NCBI RefSeq assembly: GCF_910592395.1
Contig: NC_088308.1
Coordinates: forward strand, 14,399,001-14,463,000
Length of the DNA stretch: 64,000 nucleotides
Source: Lineus longissimus
Lineage: Eukaryota > Nemertea > Pilidiophora > Heteronemertea > Lineidae
Reading direction: 5' to 3'
The position numbers and the translations under genes are program-made. Of this stretch, positions 30,685-42,525 are shown piece by piece (the first letter of the stretch is position 1; the number at the start of each line of letters is the position of its first letter). The notes under the pieces were generated by a model. That model searched no databases and had not been told where the DNA came from. It saw only the letters and a list, made by a program, of their open reading frames with translations.

Positions 30685-32442
30685 GACCACCGCCACCTAT
30701 TGGACTGCCCAACGACTACCTACAATTTTACCAGAACGTTATCATACAAAGCCTACGTCAGACCCACGAAATTGCAGCACTTCTTGAGGACTCTTCATTT
30801 GCATTACACAGACACGCTAAAACGTCTACTCGTGACAACATATCCAAGACAGCTGAACCAAGTCCGGATGATCGATATCATCACTAATGCCGCATCTGCT
30901 TTCAAACTGAATGAACAGCATGACTCTGAGGAGTACTTGTCTCATTTCTTGCAGCATGCTCTCAGCAAAAACTTTACGCTAACGAGTTTATTCCCTGTAA
31001 TCATTTCGTTCAACCTTGTATGTTGTAAATGTCACTCATCCACCCAACACAATGAAACAGATCAACTGCTGCGTATATCACAGACAATAGGCAATATATC
31101 ATCCTATCTTCTTCCCAACAACTCCGAAATCATTCATCACACCTGTACCAAATGCCTCACACCATCAGCCACAAAAACCATTGGCAATATGTCCACTTCA
31201 GGCATCCTAATAATACAACGCAAACACCATCATCTACCATCCAACAACACCATTGTGCCACCATTTCAGGTTGAACCCACTTTACACCTGGCAAATACCA
31301 ACTGTATGCTACAGTAGTGCACACAGGTCCCAAACATGAACAGCGGCCATTACACTGCAAACGTATGCCACAACAATCATTGGTACACAATAAATGACAG
31401 CCAAACACAAGAAATTACATTACACACTGTCCAACAGCAACCGCCATACCTCCTGTTCTATCGCTGGAGCATGTCGAGCACCACACCGCCAACAGCATTG
31501 GACACAACATCACTTCACTCTCCATCTCTTAGAACTGGCAAAACCACGCACAAACCTACCAGTACCATAACTGCGGACACTAACCACAAGGCTCCCCAAT
31601 CCAAGATCACAGAGCAAGCTCAAGCAACGATGATCAAACAATTGATACCATCTGACTGTGCAACCCATCCTATCCGCTCTACTGCACCCACTACATCACC
31701 CGTGCTTAATGATGCATCGCCACAGCCATCATCACCACGACAGACCATCCACCCAGACAGACCAACACAGAAGCGCCAATCACCATCCAAAGCTGTCAGA
31801 TCGAAGTCACTACTATTGCCGTCCACGATCAACCGCCATCCAAATAATGCACCCCCAACCTGTGGAACAATTCCTGATGGACCAACATGCAAGCAATCTG
31901 TGCCAACTCCGCCATCAAAAATGGGCATAACAACGGCAGAAGAAACAGCTATCATTGCTGCTCTCAACGCAGCCACAACAAACCAACAGCGCTCATACAA
32001 AACATTGAAAGCAATATACCCAGGCCTCACCCGTTATAAATATAACAAACTCCTATCTGTCACCAAACAACAACCACAAAGCGCCCGCAACCCAGGCCCA
32101 AAATGACCACAACATCATAACAACTGCACAACCAATTCTGACAACAGTACCAACACCATGAACACATCAGCAACCAATACCATTGACAGGAATATCTGTG
32201 CAGCACTGCGAACACAATCAGCAAACCAGTCAACTTACCGCATACTCAGAGAGGCATATCCAACATTAACATATCACCACTATAAAAAACTCAAATCGCA
32301 AATATACAAACATCCGCTCCGCCAAATCACCACGCCGCCCAATTTCGAGAAAAAATCTCAACACAACACCACAAAATATGCACCATTTGCCGTGTCATCA
32401 AACATCACAAAAATGGGTCAAAAACACGCAATAAGGCAGTGA
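30685..32442 (+). pseudogene. USP-like protease domain plus linker, Cys box mutated
   Basis: The reading starts after an acceptor-like TTTTCCAG (30684). The Cys-box equivalent 'GLPNDYLQFYQNVIIQSL' has Phe (TTT at 30726-30728) where the catalytic Cys should be. A frame change near 30860 leads to 'FKLNEQHDSEEYLSHFLQ', then a zinc ribbon of two C-x2-C pairs (CCKC and CTKC), and the His box 'NSGHYTANVCHNNHWYTIND' and 'PPYLLFYR'. Two compensating frame changes surround the TAG at 31315. A 180-residue Thr/Pro-rich linker follows; a TGA at 32104 splits off the last part, which repeats a 'RSYKTLKAIYPGLTRYKYNK'-type module (31995-32055 and 32230-32300). A USP removes ubiquitin from proteins; this one is catalytically dead as read. 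Confidence 0.7.
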
Positions 32443-34560
32443 TCAAATTCGCCCACCAACATCACCTCACATCAGATACCAAGCCATGGATATTCTTCCG
32501 TTGCATAGGACCACTCAAAGACAGCAAAATACCTGCCAATTAATGGACAAACATGACTTCTGGCACTGTCCAAACAGTGTTAGGATCCGTCAACCTCATG
32601 GAAAAGCGCTTGATATCGCAAGTTCATCCATTCATTACCATGTGAACTACCGTATGGTCAGCTGTCAGCAAAAGGCCAGATTATCAACTTTCTTGTTGAT
32701 AACCAAGACATTTACAAAGCCCTACCTCGACCACTAGCCCACAGCAATATCATACCAGTCTCACAAAACCGTCCTCATCAAACACACACCACTATTTACC
32801 CTGTCAACAAAACAAACGTCTTCAATGCACTGCAATACATACAACAGCACCATCCCCTGTATAAGGACATCAGCATCTGCCGCGAGGATACTGCTGATGA
32901 CACAGAAACAGCACCAGACAGCGACAACAACCTTGCAGATGCTCTGATTACTGAATCGTCAGTCGTACCTCAGCACCGCACCATCCCACTCCTAGATGTT
33001 AAAAACTATATATCAGAAAATCTGAAGGACCCATATTACAACATACCTAGCATTACAGTTTCTCCACTTAGTATCTTCACAACTACAGACTTGGAGGTAC
33101 AAGCATTCCCATGGTTGTTCACTACAGGGAGCATCAAGCTGGCACAAAGGTCATGCCCTATCAATAACGGACTACATACAGACCCGCCTAAACACTCATG
33201 CATCACCCTTTGCAACAGACATTCCACACATTTTCTGGATGCTCAACAATTTTGAACAACATAAACTACAATCAGCAATATCCATTGCTGTTAGAAAACA
33301 CTCCAACAACAGTTATAGACAAACAACAGTACAGCAATTACAACAGAATACAACAGACAAACGATTCCTCCACACAACAGCTGGTCATTCCTCAAACAAA
33401 TACGTGGCACCAACCCCTATTGGTATGCTACAAAACTAGACCTGTTAACCCTTTACCACAATTTAAGCCCACCAACATTCTTCCTCACTCTATCAGCAAA
33501 TGACATGGGCTGGGATGATATGATAGATGCTATCATTCAATTCAACCCAAACTGTACGATTCCGGTGCCCACGGTAACTAGTTGACAAAATCCCAACGCC
33601 AGACCCTGATTATCAACAATCCAGTACCTGCTGTCCATCATTTCTGCTTCCGGTGGCACCAATTGCTACATACTGTCATTCTTGGCCCCCAACAACCATT
33701 AGGTCATGTGCAAGATTATTTCTGGCGCCTGGAGTTTCAGTTACGTGGTGTACCTCACGTCCACAGCCTCTTCTGGATTGCAGATGCACCTAATCTCCTT
33801 ACCACCAAGGGGATACATGATGCTCCTGCATTCATTGACAATTACATATCATGCCAGTTACCAGCAGAGGAAACGGACCATGTACTTCACCATCTTGTAA
33901 AATCCCTACAAACACACAACCACACCCCAACCTGCACCAAGAAGTGCCCAAAAAATCAGTGCACTTGTTGATTCAATTTCCCCCAACCCATCACAGATGA
34001 CACAATCATATAAAATCCCTCAGACCCCACAAGACATAAACATTTCTACAACTTGAAAAGAAGATCTCATGAAACCATGATCAATGCATATAATCCCACA
34101 ATCCTTTGCACATGGTAAGCAAATATGGATATACAAATGGTTGCGGCAGCTGTTCCAGCAGCATACTACATCACAACATACATTTGTAAACCAGAGAGCA
34201 GTGATTTAGCACAACAAATCAAAGCAGCCACAGCATCATTATCTGCAGAGTCACAGCCATCTGAACACAAGATCCTGCGCATCATTGGCAACAACAGGTA
34301 CAAATGGCCGACTTGCATGATCATTTCTTACACGAAGTACAAACCGCCCTGGAGGTCATAGAAAACCTTGACATAGACGCCGTACTACCAATAATAAACC
34401 ACACCACAGCACCAGCCACAAGTGCCACCATTTTCGACATCACAGATGAGCCCACCACACGACCACTGCCAGACTACAAAGTTTATCAAAATGATATTCA
34501 TGACATTGATATTGACAGTAATGACACACCAGACACAATTAATTACTGACAACATAACAC
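32443..34560 (+). pseudogene. Helitron Rep (HUH endonuclease), many frame breaks
   Basis: Helitron-type N-terminal region is seen at 32443-33240 in changing frames ('LMEKRLISQVHPF', 'FNALQYIQQHHPLYKDI', 'DLEVQAFPWLFTTGSIKL'). The nuclease core follows with 'FFLTLSANDMGWDDMIDAI' and 'DYFWRLEFQLRGVPHVHSLF', where HVH is the metal-binding HUH motif (about 33760). At about 34150-34200 'AYYITTYICKPES' gives two Tyr three residues apart, the candidate catalytic pair. These proteins nick and rejoin DNA for rolling-circle transposition. At least six stops or shifts are present, so the protein is not made intact. Confidence 0.75.
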
Positions 34561-34606
34561 TTACAGCATCCAAACACAGCTCCCGCAAGAACAGTACCTA
34601 CATCTG

Positions 34607-35522
34607 ATGAAGCATCTTGGTGAAGAACAAACACACATAATACAACTGCTCGCACAATACACTAAAGAACTGCACGCATACCACACCAAACTGTCACCAC
34701 CTCTGCGCCTTTTCATCACTAGTGGCGCTGGCACAGGCAAGAGTCACACTATCACTGCTTGTACACAATACCTCCTAAGATCATCACCACAGTCTCTACC
34801 AATCCTCACAGCACCCACAGGTGTGGCAGCATACAACATTCAATGGCATCACATTACACAAAGCTCTCAACCTTCCGGTTGAACACCACAAGTCAGCCAA
34901 TTACCAACCACTGAAAGGGAAAAATTAGCAGACCTGCGCAAACTGTGGAAAAATATCCACTACCTCATTATTGACAAAATCAGCATGGTCTCCATCAAAA
35001 CATTCACATACCAACGTCTCACAGAAATCTTCGCAACTGACAACACTGATAACCTTTTCGCCGGCATCAGCAGCAGGCCTAGTCAATGGTGCAACAGGCA
35101 TTGTCACAGAAATCATAGCCAATACAAATATCAATAACAGCACAGTCCTCATCACTTTCCACAAACAACAAAGAGGCACCAAGTCCAAAACCTCCACAAA
35201 ACACCCAAACGCCATACCAATCCAACCAATCACCGCAACATTCTTTGGCAAATACAACACGACCATCAACAGAACCCAATTCCCATTAAAGCTGTGCTAC
35301 GCAACAACCATCCATAAAATGCAAGGCACATCTTTAGACACAGCAGTCCTTGACCTAGGACCCAAAATGTTTACATCAGGCATGGCATACGTTGCCTTAT
35401 CCCGTGTGCGCAACATGAGCCGTCTAACGATAAAACATACCCACAAAACATCACCAGGTTTCTCTGCATCCAAAGCTACACTTCAAGAAATGAAGCGCCT
35501 GCGTCAAACAACGTTACACTGA
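34607..35522 (+). pseudogene. PIF1-type helicase of the Helitron, internally deleted
   Basis: Walker A 'FITSGAGTGKSHTI' lies at about 34713-34755. The Walker B equivalent reads 'LIIDKISMVS' with Lys in place of the catalytic Glu (about 34965). Shortly after (about 35060) the sequence jumps to the C-terminal part 'AAGLVNGATGIVTEI', then 'LCYATTIHKMQGTSLDTAV' and 'GMAYVALSRVRNMSRL' (motif VI). The central motifs between Walker B and the C-terminus are missing, an estimated 200 residues compared with usual PIF1 domains. A frame change near 34880 adds to the damage. Confidence 0.8.
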
Positions 35523-38070
35523 TCCCACTATATATTGCAAAGCACTGGTAAGCGAGGATGCACAGACCTTTGAGAAAAGTGCACTTGAACCACAGAGAGT
35601 AACTTGCCTAATAATCTAGTTGATGGGACTAGTTGATGGGACAAAAACCAAGAAAAATTAAACAATATGTCAATAACCTTGTAAATAGGTTATAACCTTG
35701 TAAAAACGTTAAACAACAATTGACGGCATCACCAGCCATGGGATCGTACCAAGATGCTTACATGGCCTTTATATCATCATGTTAACCATTGCCCTCGCCA
35801 TCCACTCGTTTGTCACCTACATATATTACTATTTACCTGCACCTTTATTTCCCATAATTGTAAACTTGTATATCATATAATCATCATTCTTTACAAGAAC
35901 TGGTCATCAGAACAAATCAACCAGTGCTCAACGATATATTGCCGATTCTGTTCTTTTGTAATAAAATTCAATATATTTCTACAAAACATCAACCTCCACT
36001 AACTTCATTGATCATTGGACAGTCACAGTGTTACTTTACATGGTACTTATTCACCAAGTCCCAGGATTTAAGGGACCTTCTCAAAAGTATCTCGAGGCCA
36101 AAAACACTAATTCACTTATGTCTTTGACCTCCCCCCACCACCTTCTAAAACAGTACACTGAGCCATCATCTAAAATGTCATGAAAATGTCATGAAAACGA
36201 CTAATTGCCACTGTAAAAATTATGACAAATGTCCCATGACATTGGATAGCATCAGTATTTTTGGATTCAAAATATTTTTGAGATGATCCTAACGACACTG
36301 GCAAAGACAATCCAAGGAAGAACCAACAGAACTTGATAACCAAAGGACGCATGCAACATTTAAAAGGACAAGCAGGAAGGACGACTCCAGTTTGCCAAAA
36401 ACCTCCCCAATTGTTAAACTCTTTTCGTAAATCTGTTCTACCCACAACTAAAACCTGGTGAAATGATCTGAGGGTTCCCCACTAAGATAAGGAGCAGACA
36501 AGATAGTTTCACAAGTTTTCTGTCTTTCCCCTACTGAAAAGTGGTGGTCCCTCTAGCTGTCTATTGATTGTATATGTATGGACACACTGAGACACATGGG
36601 GAACAACCACATGTTACACCGAGGCCACACCAGCTGGGAAAGGGTCAAGACAGACGCGTTCACATGGAAACGCTGGCGATCATGACCAAACAACTAACCA
36701 ACCCCTTACCAATTGGAATATCAATGCATTGCTTAAAATCCACCTCTAATCTTCTCTACTCAGAATTAATACCCAATCACACCACGTCCTGTGTTTTTTT
36801 TAACACTTTTCGCTACACGGCGCCGACGGTTTCGACTACAAATGCGATGAGTGCGTAGTGTTACAACTTGCGTAAACATGCCTACATACCCCTCCTTCCA
36901 CACCCACAACCAAAGCCACAACGTGATTCCAGTTGCCGCCAGGCTTGTAGTTTTCTCTTACTAAAGCAAGTTTTATTGAATAAATGGACATTTCGGTGCG
37001 AAAACCTACATTCAGGTGATTAAAAACAGGTTTTGTGTTGAAAAAGCAGTCTGTTTATCGCAGTATATCCCGGTTAATAGTACATTTTGGCAATTTTACC
37101 GTTACTTCCGTTTAGACATGGGCAGTTGATACTTTTTCTGCTATTGGCATCTGCCGGCGATAACTTGCATGGTTATTTTATCGTGATCGGACATGAACAT
37201 CGGTCATTTTTTCCTGGGAAAGCTACTTTGCCGGCATGAGCACCGGTAATTGTTCTGGGAAAGTTATTTTGCCAGCTCATGGGCATTGCTTAGATCTTTT
37301 TTTTGGTCAGGCTGAACATAGGATCCGATCCGACTCTGCCACCTTTGCCGATAGGCGAATATTTACGTGTGTTGTCAGTGGGGTATGCTCTTACTTACAA
37401 GTGCCTGTGCTTTGCCCACAGGAAGTTGTACTGTGGGGGCCCCCAATCCCCTTTGTTGGGAGGGGACCTTGGTCCTCACGCAATATAACATCCTGTGGTC
37501 TCACCATGCGGGAGGGGCAGGGCACCGGTGGTTTTTCTTTTATGCAATCTCATGATCCAAGTTATACAAGGATTGGACCGATGGCAAATAGGCCTCATCA
37601 ACAAGGGTCGTTGAGTTGGTCCTCGGGTGTAGGTCCATGAGTGGGGAGGGAGGGTGGGTGGGTGGATGGGTCGGTATGGCTAGTAGCAGTTGATTCTGAT
37701 AGTCACATTCTGAACCATCAACATTTTGAAACCTAGATGCTTTGAGGTGCAATTTTAGGCCGAATTCTGATGATATAAAACGACATTGCAGCGTTAGTAT
37801 CGGAGGCAAAACATTTTCTTCACGGCAATTTGCGGCATCACGTCGGTTGGCGGGAGGGACGCATGGCGGGGTATCCACGTATATACTAGTATTCAAACCG
37901 TTACATATGCAGGGCTGTTAACTTGTACGGTTAAACCGTATTTTGTACGTTTTCCGATGTTTGTGCAGCACTGTACGGTCGGGTACACTATATCATACGG
38001 AGAGATAAAAAGTGTGTTTGTAGGGCACTAAACATAAAATTACCACCTGAAGACAGTTTATACGATAAAT
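35523..38070. other. Unassigned stretch
   Basis: No gene recognised. A 134-codon frame at 37236-37640 has no known motif and a composition not suggestive of coding. A pair of similar 30-bp lines ('ctgggaaagctactttgccgg', 'ctgggaaagttattttgccag') near 37215-37275 is a minor tandem duplication. Confidence 0.4.
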
Positions 38071-39157
38071 GAAATGGCCAGGGCCATTGTGCTCACCTCA
38101 TGTGGAGGAAAGATGGATAAAGAGCATGGTATTGTGTCATGTAGTGTAAGGTTTGATGTAGGTCCAAGCAATTACAATTTCCCCAAAATGGCCAATTTAC
38201 AGTACATTCGACCTCTGTGACCTTGAAAAGTAGGTCAAATCAAAAAAGATCCGGGTGACACATTGAATGGTTGTTAGGATTAGATGTACCTATGATATAA
38301 AATTGGTGCCAATCGGGCAAGTAATTACTAGGAATAATGGAACTTTGAAGAATGTAGGATTTTGGCCCCCTCCCTGGAGGCCAAACGGCAAATCAGATCG
38401 CACCAAACTTCGGTACCTGAGATCACCTGACCAAGGGGTACATGTGTACTTAATTTGTGATCAATAGTCATTGCAGTTAAGAAACGTGCCATAGTTACAC
38501 CCAACGGCAAATTTACGCCATTTGACCTCTGTGACCTTGACAAGAAGGTCAAGTTAAAAACCTGTGTAACATATACTGTATGGTGGTTAGATGTACCCAT
38601 GATATCAAATTGGTGGCAATCGGGCAAGAAGTTAAGGAATAATCACATTTTTAAGGTTTTTGGATTTTGCCCCCTTGTGGTCAAGTGATGAATCGTATTG
38701 GACCAAACTTCGGTCCCTGAGATCACCTGACCAAGGGGTAAATGTGTACCAAATTTGGGATCAATAGTCATTGCAGTTAAGAAACGTGCCATAGTTACGG
38801 TCGGACGGCCAATTTACACCATTTGACCTCTGTGACCTTGAAAAGTACTTCAAATCAAAAACCCCTATGATATGCGATGTATCCTTGCTAGGAGTACCTA
38901 CCATAAATTTTTTATTGAAAACGGATCATTAATAAGAGACATATCACACTTTTTATGTTTTAAGTTTTGGCCCCCTGGTGGCCAAGTCATGAACCAGACC
39001 GGACCGAACTTCAGTGTCAGAGTACCTCTGACCTAGGGGGTCATGTGTACAAAGTTTCAAGTTCATAGCACAAGCGGTTAAGAAACGTGCCACACAGAAT
39101 ACGGACGGCGACGGACACAGGGCTATCGTATAGACTCCCCTAACGGTGAGCCAAAAA
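38071..39157 (+). repeat. Half-site repeat family, full-length copy
   Basis: Starts 'gaaatggccagggccattgtg' and ends 'actcccctaacggtgagcc' followed by AAAAA. Its three half-site boxes are at 38210, 38524 and 38825, with the same 314/301-bp spacing as the copy at 13354. The first 700 bp differ from that copy at only a few positions, so the two are recent relatives. Its unbroken end gives the empty site for the MITE at 3221-3855. Confidence 0.8.
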
Positions 39158-40258
39158 GTGAAGTTGTATGAATAAAAAATTCCAAAAAAAGTTTTTGATC
39201 CCCTTGCCCTCCCCGCTCGCTCCCCCGCCCCCGACATCGTCAAAGCACATGGTATTTTGTAACCAGATAGCGGCGCCAAATATAGATGCGCAGTAGCCAA
39301 CTGCGCATCCCGCAGCCCGCGAATGCACAGTAACAAACTGCGCAAGCCCTGTGTCTCTTCATGATGACATGATGATCATCGACGATTCTATACATGTACA
39401 ATGTTAACTTTATTAAAAATTTGTAGAGGCCATAGGCCTCTACATGCGTTCTCCAACCCCATTAATCGCCATGGCGAGATCGTAGGCCGCCATCCCTAAA
39501 ATTTCCAGTGACTCGCCCGCCAAGTTGCCATCCTTAGCCGCCTTGCTGGATTTTTCATCCGCCAAGCCAAATAAAATTGACATCACGTATCACATATCTT
39601 CTCGTTTGATCCCGTTGTACCTTGTATATCAATTGAAAGAGACTGCTGATTTTATGCCGACAGCTACTATCATCCACCTGCGACACACCTGCAAGCACGT
39701 GCTTGTTTAGTCTACGATCTCTTTTTATCATAATTAAAAACAACCGCCCCCGCTCTGCCGCTAGCCGATCGGACAGGTGCGCTTTTGTCCACTCCCTTGA
39801 CCTCGTTGCCAAGGCTACGGGTGATTGTTATTGGCCGACCATCGTCTGCCGGAACACGTGGATAGTAATGGTAGTACTTCGGGCAGTGCTGTTGAGTTTG
39901 GCGCACAAAGTGGATATCGCTACTGACTAGGTAGGCCTGCATATTTTTATTCTATTGGTTGGAATATTGTGACTGCTCGCTCAAAATTTCTTAATGAGAG
40001 TAAGCGAACGCTTATGTAGTAGCGGCTAGAAGCCTACTGTCAGCCTGGCGGTTTTGCGACTTTCTGTCCGTTCTTTCCGCGTCCGGCGCTCAAAGCTTCC
40101 GTCGCACACAGAAATGCCCCGTGTCGAAGCTACGATAAAAACATCAAAATCATCTCCTCAGGTGCCAGGAAATTACGTCTAAGCCTCCAAAATTTTGAAA
40201 TTTTTCCGGGGGAGTACCGGACCCCCTATTTGCGGAACGGCGCTTGCCGACGCTATAT
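39158..40258. other. Unassigned stretch
   Basis: No gene or repeat copy recognised. It contains 'gtttttgatcccc...' and several CpG-rich patches, and abuts the LTR of the next element at 40259. Confidence 0.4.
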
Positions 40259-40800
40259 TGTAACATTAGGGCCGACTACAAAAAGTTTTGGGTTCGAACA
40301 CAAGAAAATGAAATGATATAACGTATAATAAGATTTATTTGATAACGGAATATTCACAGATGTATATATAGACGATGGTAACACGTATTTCTTATATGAG
40401 CGACGAATACAGATACACAGACCATTAAACGTTACGACGTATAATAGAGACAGCACAGAGACCGGGACCACGGATTTAGTTTCGTTTGACGAGAGTTCCC
40501 ACAAACACTGGTTTTCTAAATTTCTCTCGCCCAAAGTGAATCCCAGCTTTTATATCGCAAGGGAGCAACCCAGTTTGACAATTGAGACAAACAACGTATC
40601 ATAAATGCAACAATCTATACAGACGACGTATCGCACCCAGCGTGCCTTTTTCGTAAAATTGTACGTTAACAACGTCACGACGTTACCACGAGCGAAACCC
40701 CTCTCTTTTTGAGGAAAGTCAAACGACGTTACTTTTTTTTCCCGCGCCAACGCAACAATGATTTTCAATCAACTCCCCGGGTCAATCAGGTGACGTTACA
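40259..40800 (-). repeat. 3' LTR of the second Gypsy element
   Basis: On the minus strand it starts TGTAACGTCACC (40800) and ends CCTAATGTTACA (40259), with inverted TGTAAC/GTTACA termini. A GATATAAAAGC TATA box lies at about 40550 and an AATAAA polyadenylation signal at about 40335. It is directly preceded by a short purine run (GCGTGGGG). There is no second copy in the window to confirm it, so the call rests on structure and position. Confidence 0.75.
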
Positions 40801-42223
40801 CCCCACGCGCATTTGCATTGGTCGAAATACATCGCGTCAATAACAGTAAATTTTTACCAAGAAGGAAACCGTAAACGATGGATAAACTGACGAAATACCG
40901 CACCACTGACTGATAACAGTTCCAAATATCATAAGGATATCAACAATAAGGTAGTACTTTATCACCTCATACATGTTTTGATCGATGTTATTAAACTTTA
41001 TGCACGATATAACCGATCGTAAAACGTAGCCCAAAACCTCGTGCAATATTTTCCCGGTCAAAGTTACGCCTTTTGACGAAAAACCGATCGAGCTGCCTAA
41101 AGAGGTAAATATATATTTTGCAAGTCCATAGTTACACAAAATCTCATAAGATCATATGAAAAATACCCTGACGTCGGTTCACAAGACTACAAGTCACATA
41201 CGATATGTATAATTTTGACATTTAGAAGTTGACGAGACATCGTCGACAACTTGACGAAAGTGAGACGGTATGACGTCATCACCAAACGAAAAGTGACGGA
41301 CTTGCCTTAACTTCTTTAAAATAAACATAATGGAAGCTAATTAAAAGTAATTATTGTTCCAAAAACCGATTGTAAATATATATTGACCTAAAGTCGAAAA
41401 CCGCACGTATTTTAAATGCGCAGTTTTGGAATGACAAAAAGGACCGTCAACTTGGCTCAGGTCCAAGGTCATTGACCCGTAGTGTAAAATACACAGTAAA
41501 CAAAGATTTGCACAGCTTCCATAGTGCACTTAAATTTTACCAGACGTCAAAGAATTTTAAAACAGCTTGAATAAAATTGGTATAGACACAGATAGATTTA
41601 AAAAGACGACTTAGAAAAAGGGACCAGATAATTACCTGATATTTTGACTGATTAGAATCCATATTCACACTTTGACAATCCAATTAGTAGAATTCTTAAA
41701 TCTTGATGAAAAGTTGTAGGACTGACTTAAACAATTATATTCCAAGGGATGAAAGTGAGGCTGGACAGGGTTAAAAAAGGAAAAGATGCAGAAAAGGGAC
41801 CCACATGACATTAATTCTTAAATACGGATGGTCAACTCATAAAATTGACATCCAAGTCAAAACACTTTGTTAAATTAAAGAAACCTTAAAGGAAAGATTT
41901 TGCAATGATGCCAAAGGCAAAAAAGGGTCAAAATCTCTACATAGCCCCCAACCAAAATTCAACTATGTGTGAATTTGACAAAAAGATTTTGGCCAACACT
42001 TAATAGTTAAATATAGATCAACAAACTCAGTCAACCGCAACTGTCTCTCATAGTATCGTAAAACACAAACAATTATGCGTGTGTCCCATTATTGTCACTT
42101 TCCGACACCTCATAGTCAGTTCGATAAAAAAAACCCCAACAAACTAACTATCTCTATCTGAGGTCCATCACCTCTGTGCGGCATACATAGTATCACTACC
42201 AGTTCATACGGCCTAGGTCAGGT

Positions 42224-42514
42224 CACTGTGGTTTTCGTAACATCACAAACGATCATACAAAACGTCACGGATGACTTCCAATGCACATGGCATCATTAGA
42301 GTTACGAACTGAATTTAAAACACGTCTCTAACTATTAATTATTAACACTGTGATTTTCGTAGCATCACAAACGATCATACAAAGTGTCACGGATGATTTC
42401 CAATGCACATGGCATCATTAGAGTTATGAACTGAATTTAAAACACGTCTCTAACTATTAATTATTAACACGGTGATTTTCGTAGCATCACCAACGATCAT
42501 ACAAAGTGTCACGG
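42224..42514. repeat. 122-bp tandem repeat, about 2.4 copies
   Basis: Units begin at 42224, 42346 and 42468 ('cactgtgattttcgtagcat') with exact 122-bp spacing and few differences. It lies in the untranslated region between the accessory ORF and the 3' LTR of the Gypsy element. Confidence 0.9.
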
Positions 42515-42525
42515 ATTAAAACAGA

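Larger units (their letters stand above)
30685..35522 (+). mobile_element. Degenerate Helitron with a USP-like protease domain
   Basis: On one strand, in order, lie a USP-type deubiquitinase-like region, a Ser/Pro/Thr-rich linker with a duplicated short domain, a Helitron Rep (HUH and two-Tyr motifs) and a PIF1-type helicase. Rep plus PIF1 helicase defines a Helitron. Known animal Helitrons/Helentrons often carry OTU protease or endonuclease domains; a USP fold in this position is unusual in my knowledge. The true ends (TC start, hairpin with CTRR) were not identified, so the limits given are those of the coding remnants. Many frameshifts and an internal deletion make this copy inactive. Confidence 0.8.

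Noticed and set aside
36568-36858. 96-codon frame near 36.7 kb
   Set aside because: No motif or context; typical length for chance frames in this sequence.
37236-37640. 134-codon frame near 37.4 kb
   Set aside because: No motif, no neighbouring coding signal and overlapping frames of similar length in the same stretch; chance cannot be excluded.
40266-40285. GGGTTCGAACA looked like a tRNA T-loop
   Set aside because: No acceptor, D or anticodon stems surround it, and it lies in the R/U5 part of an LTR.
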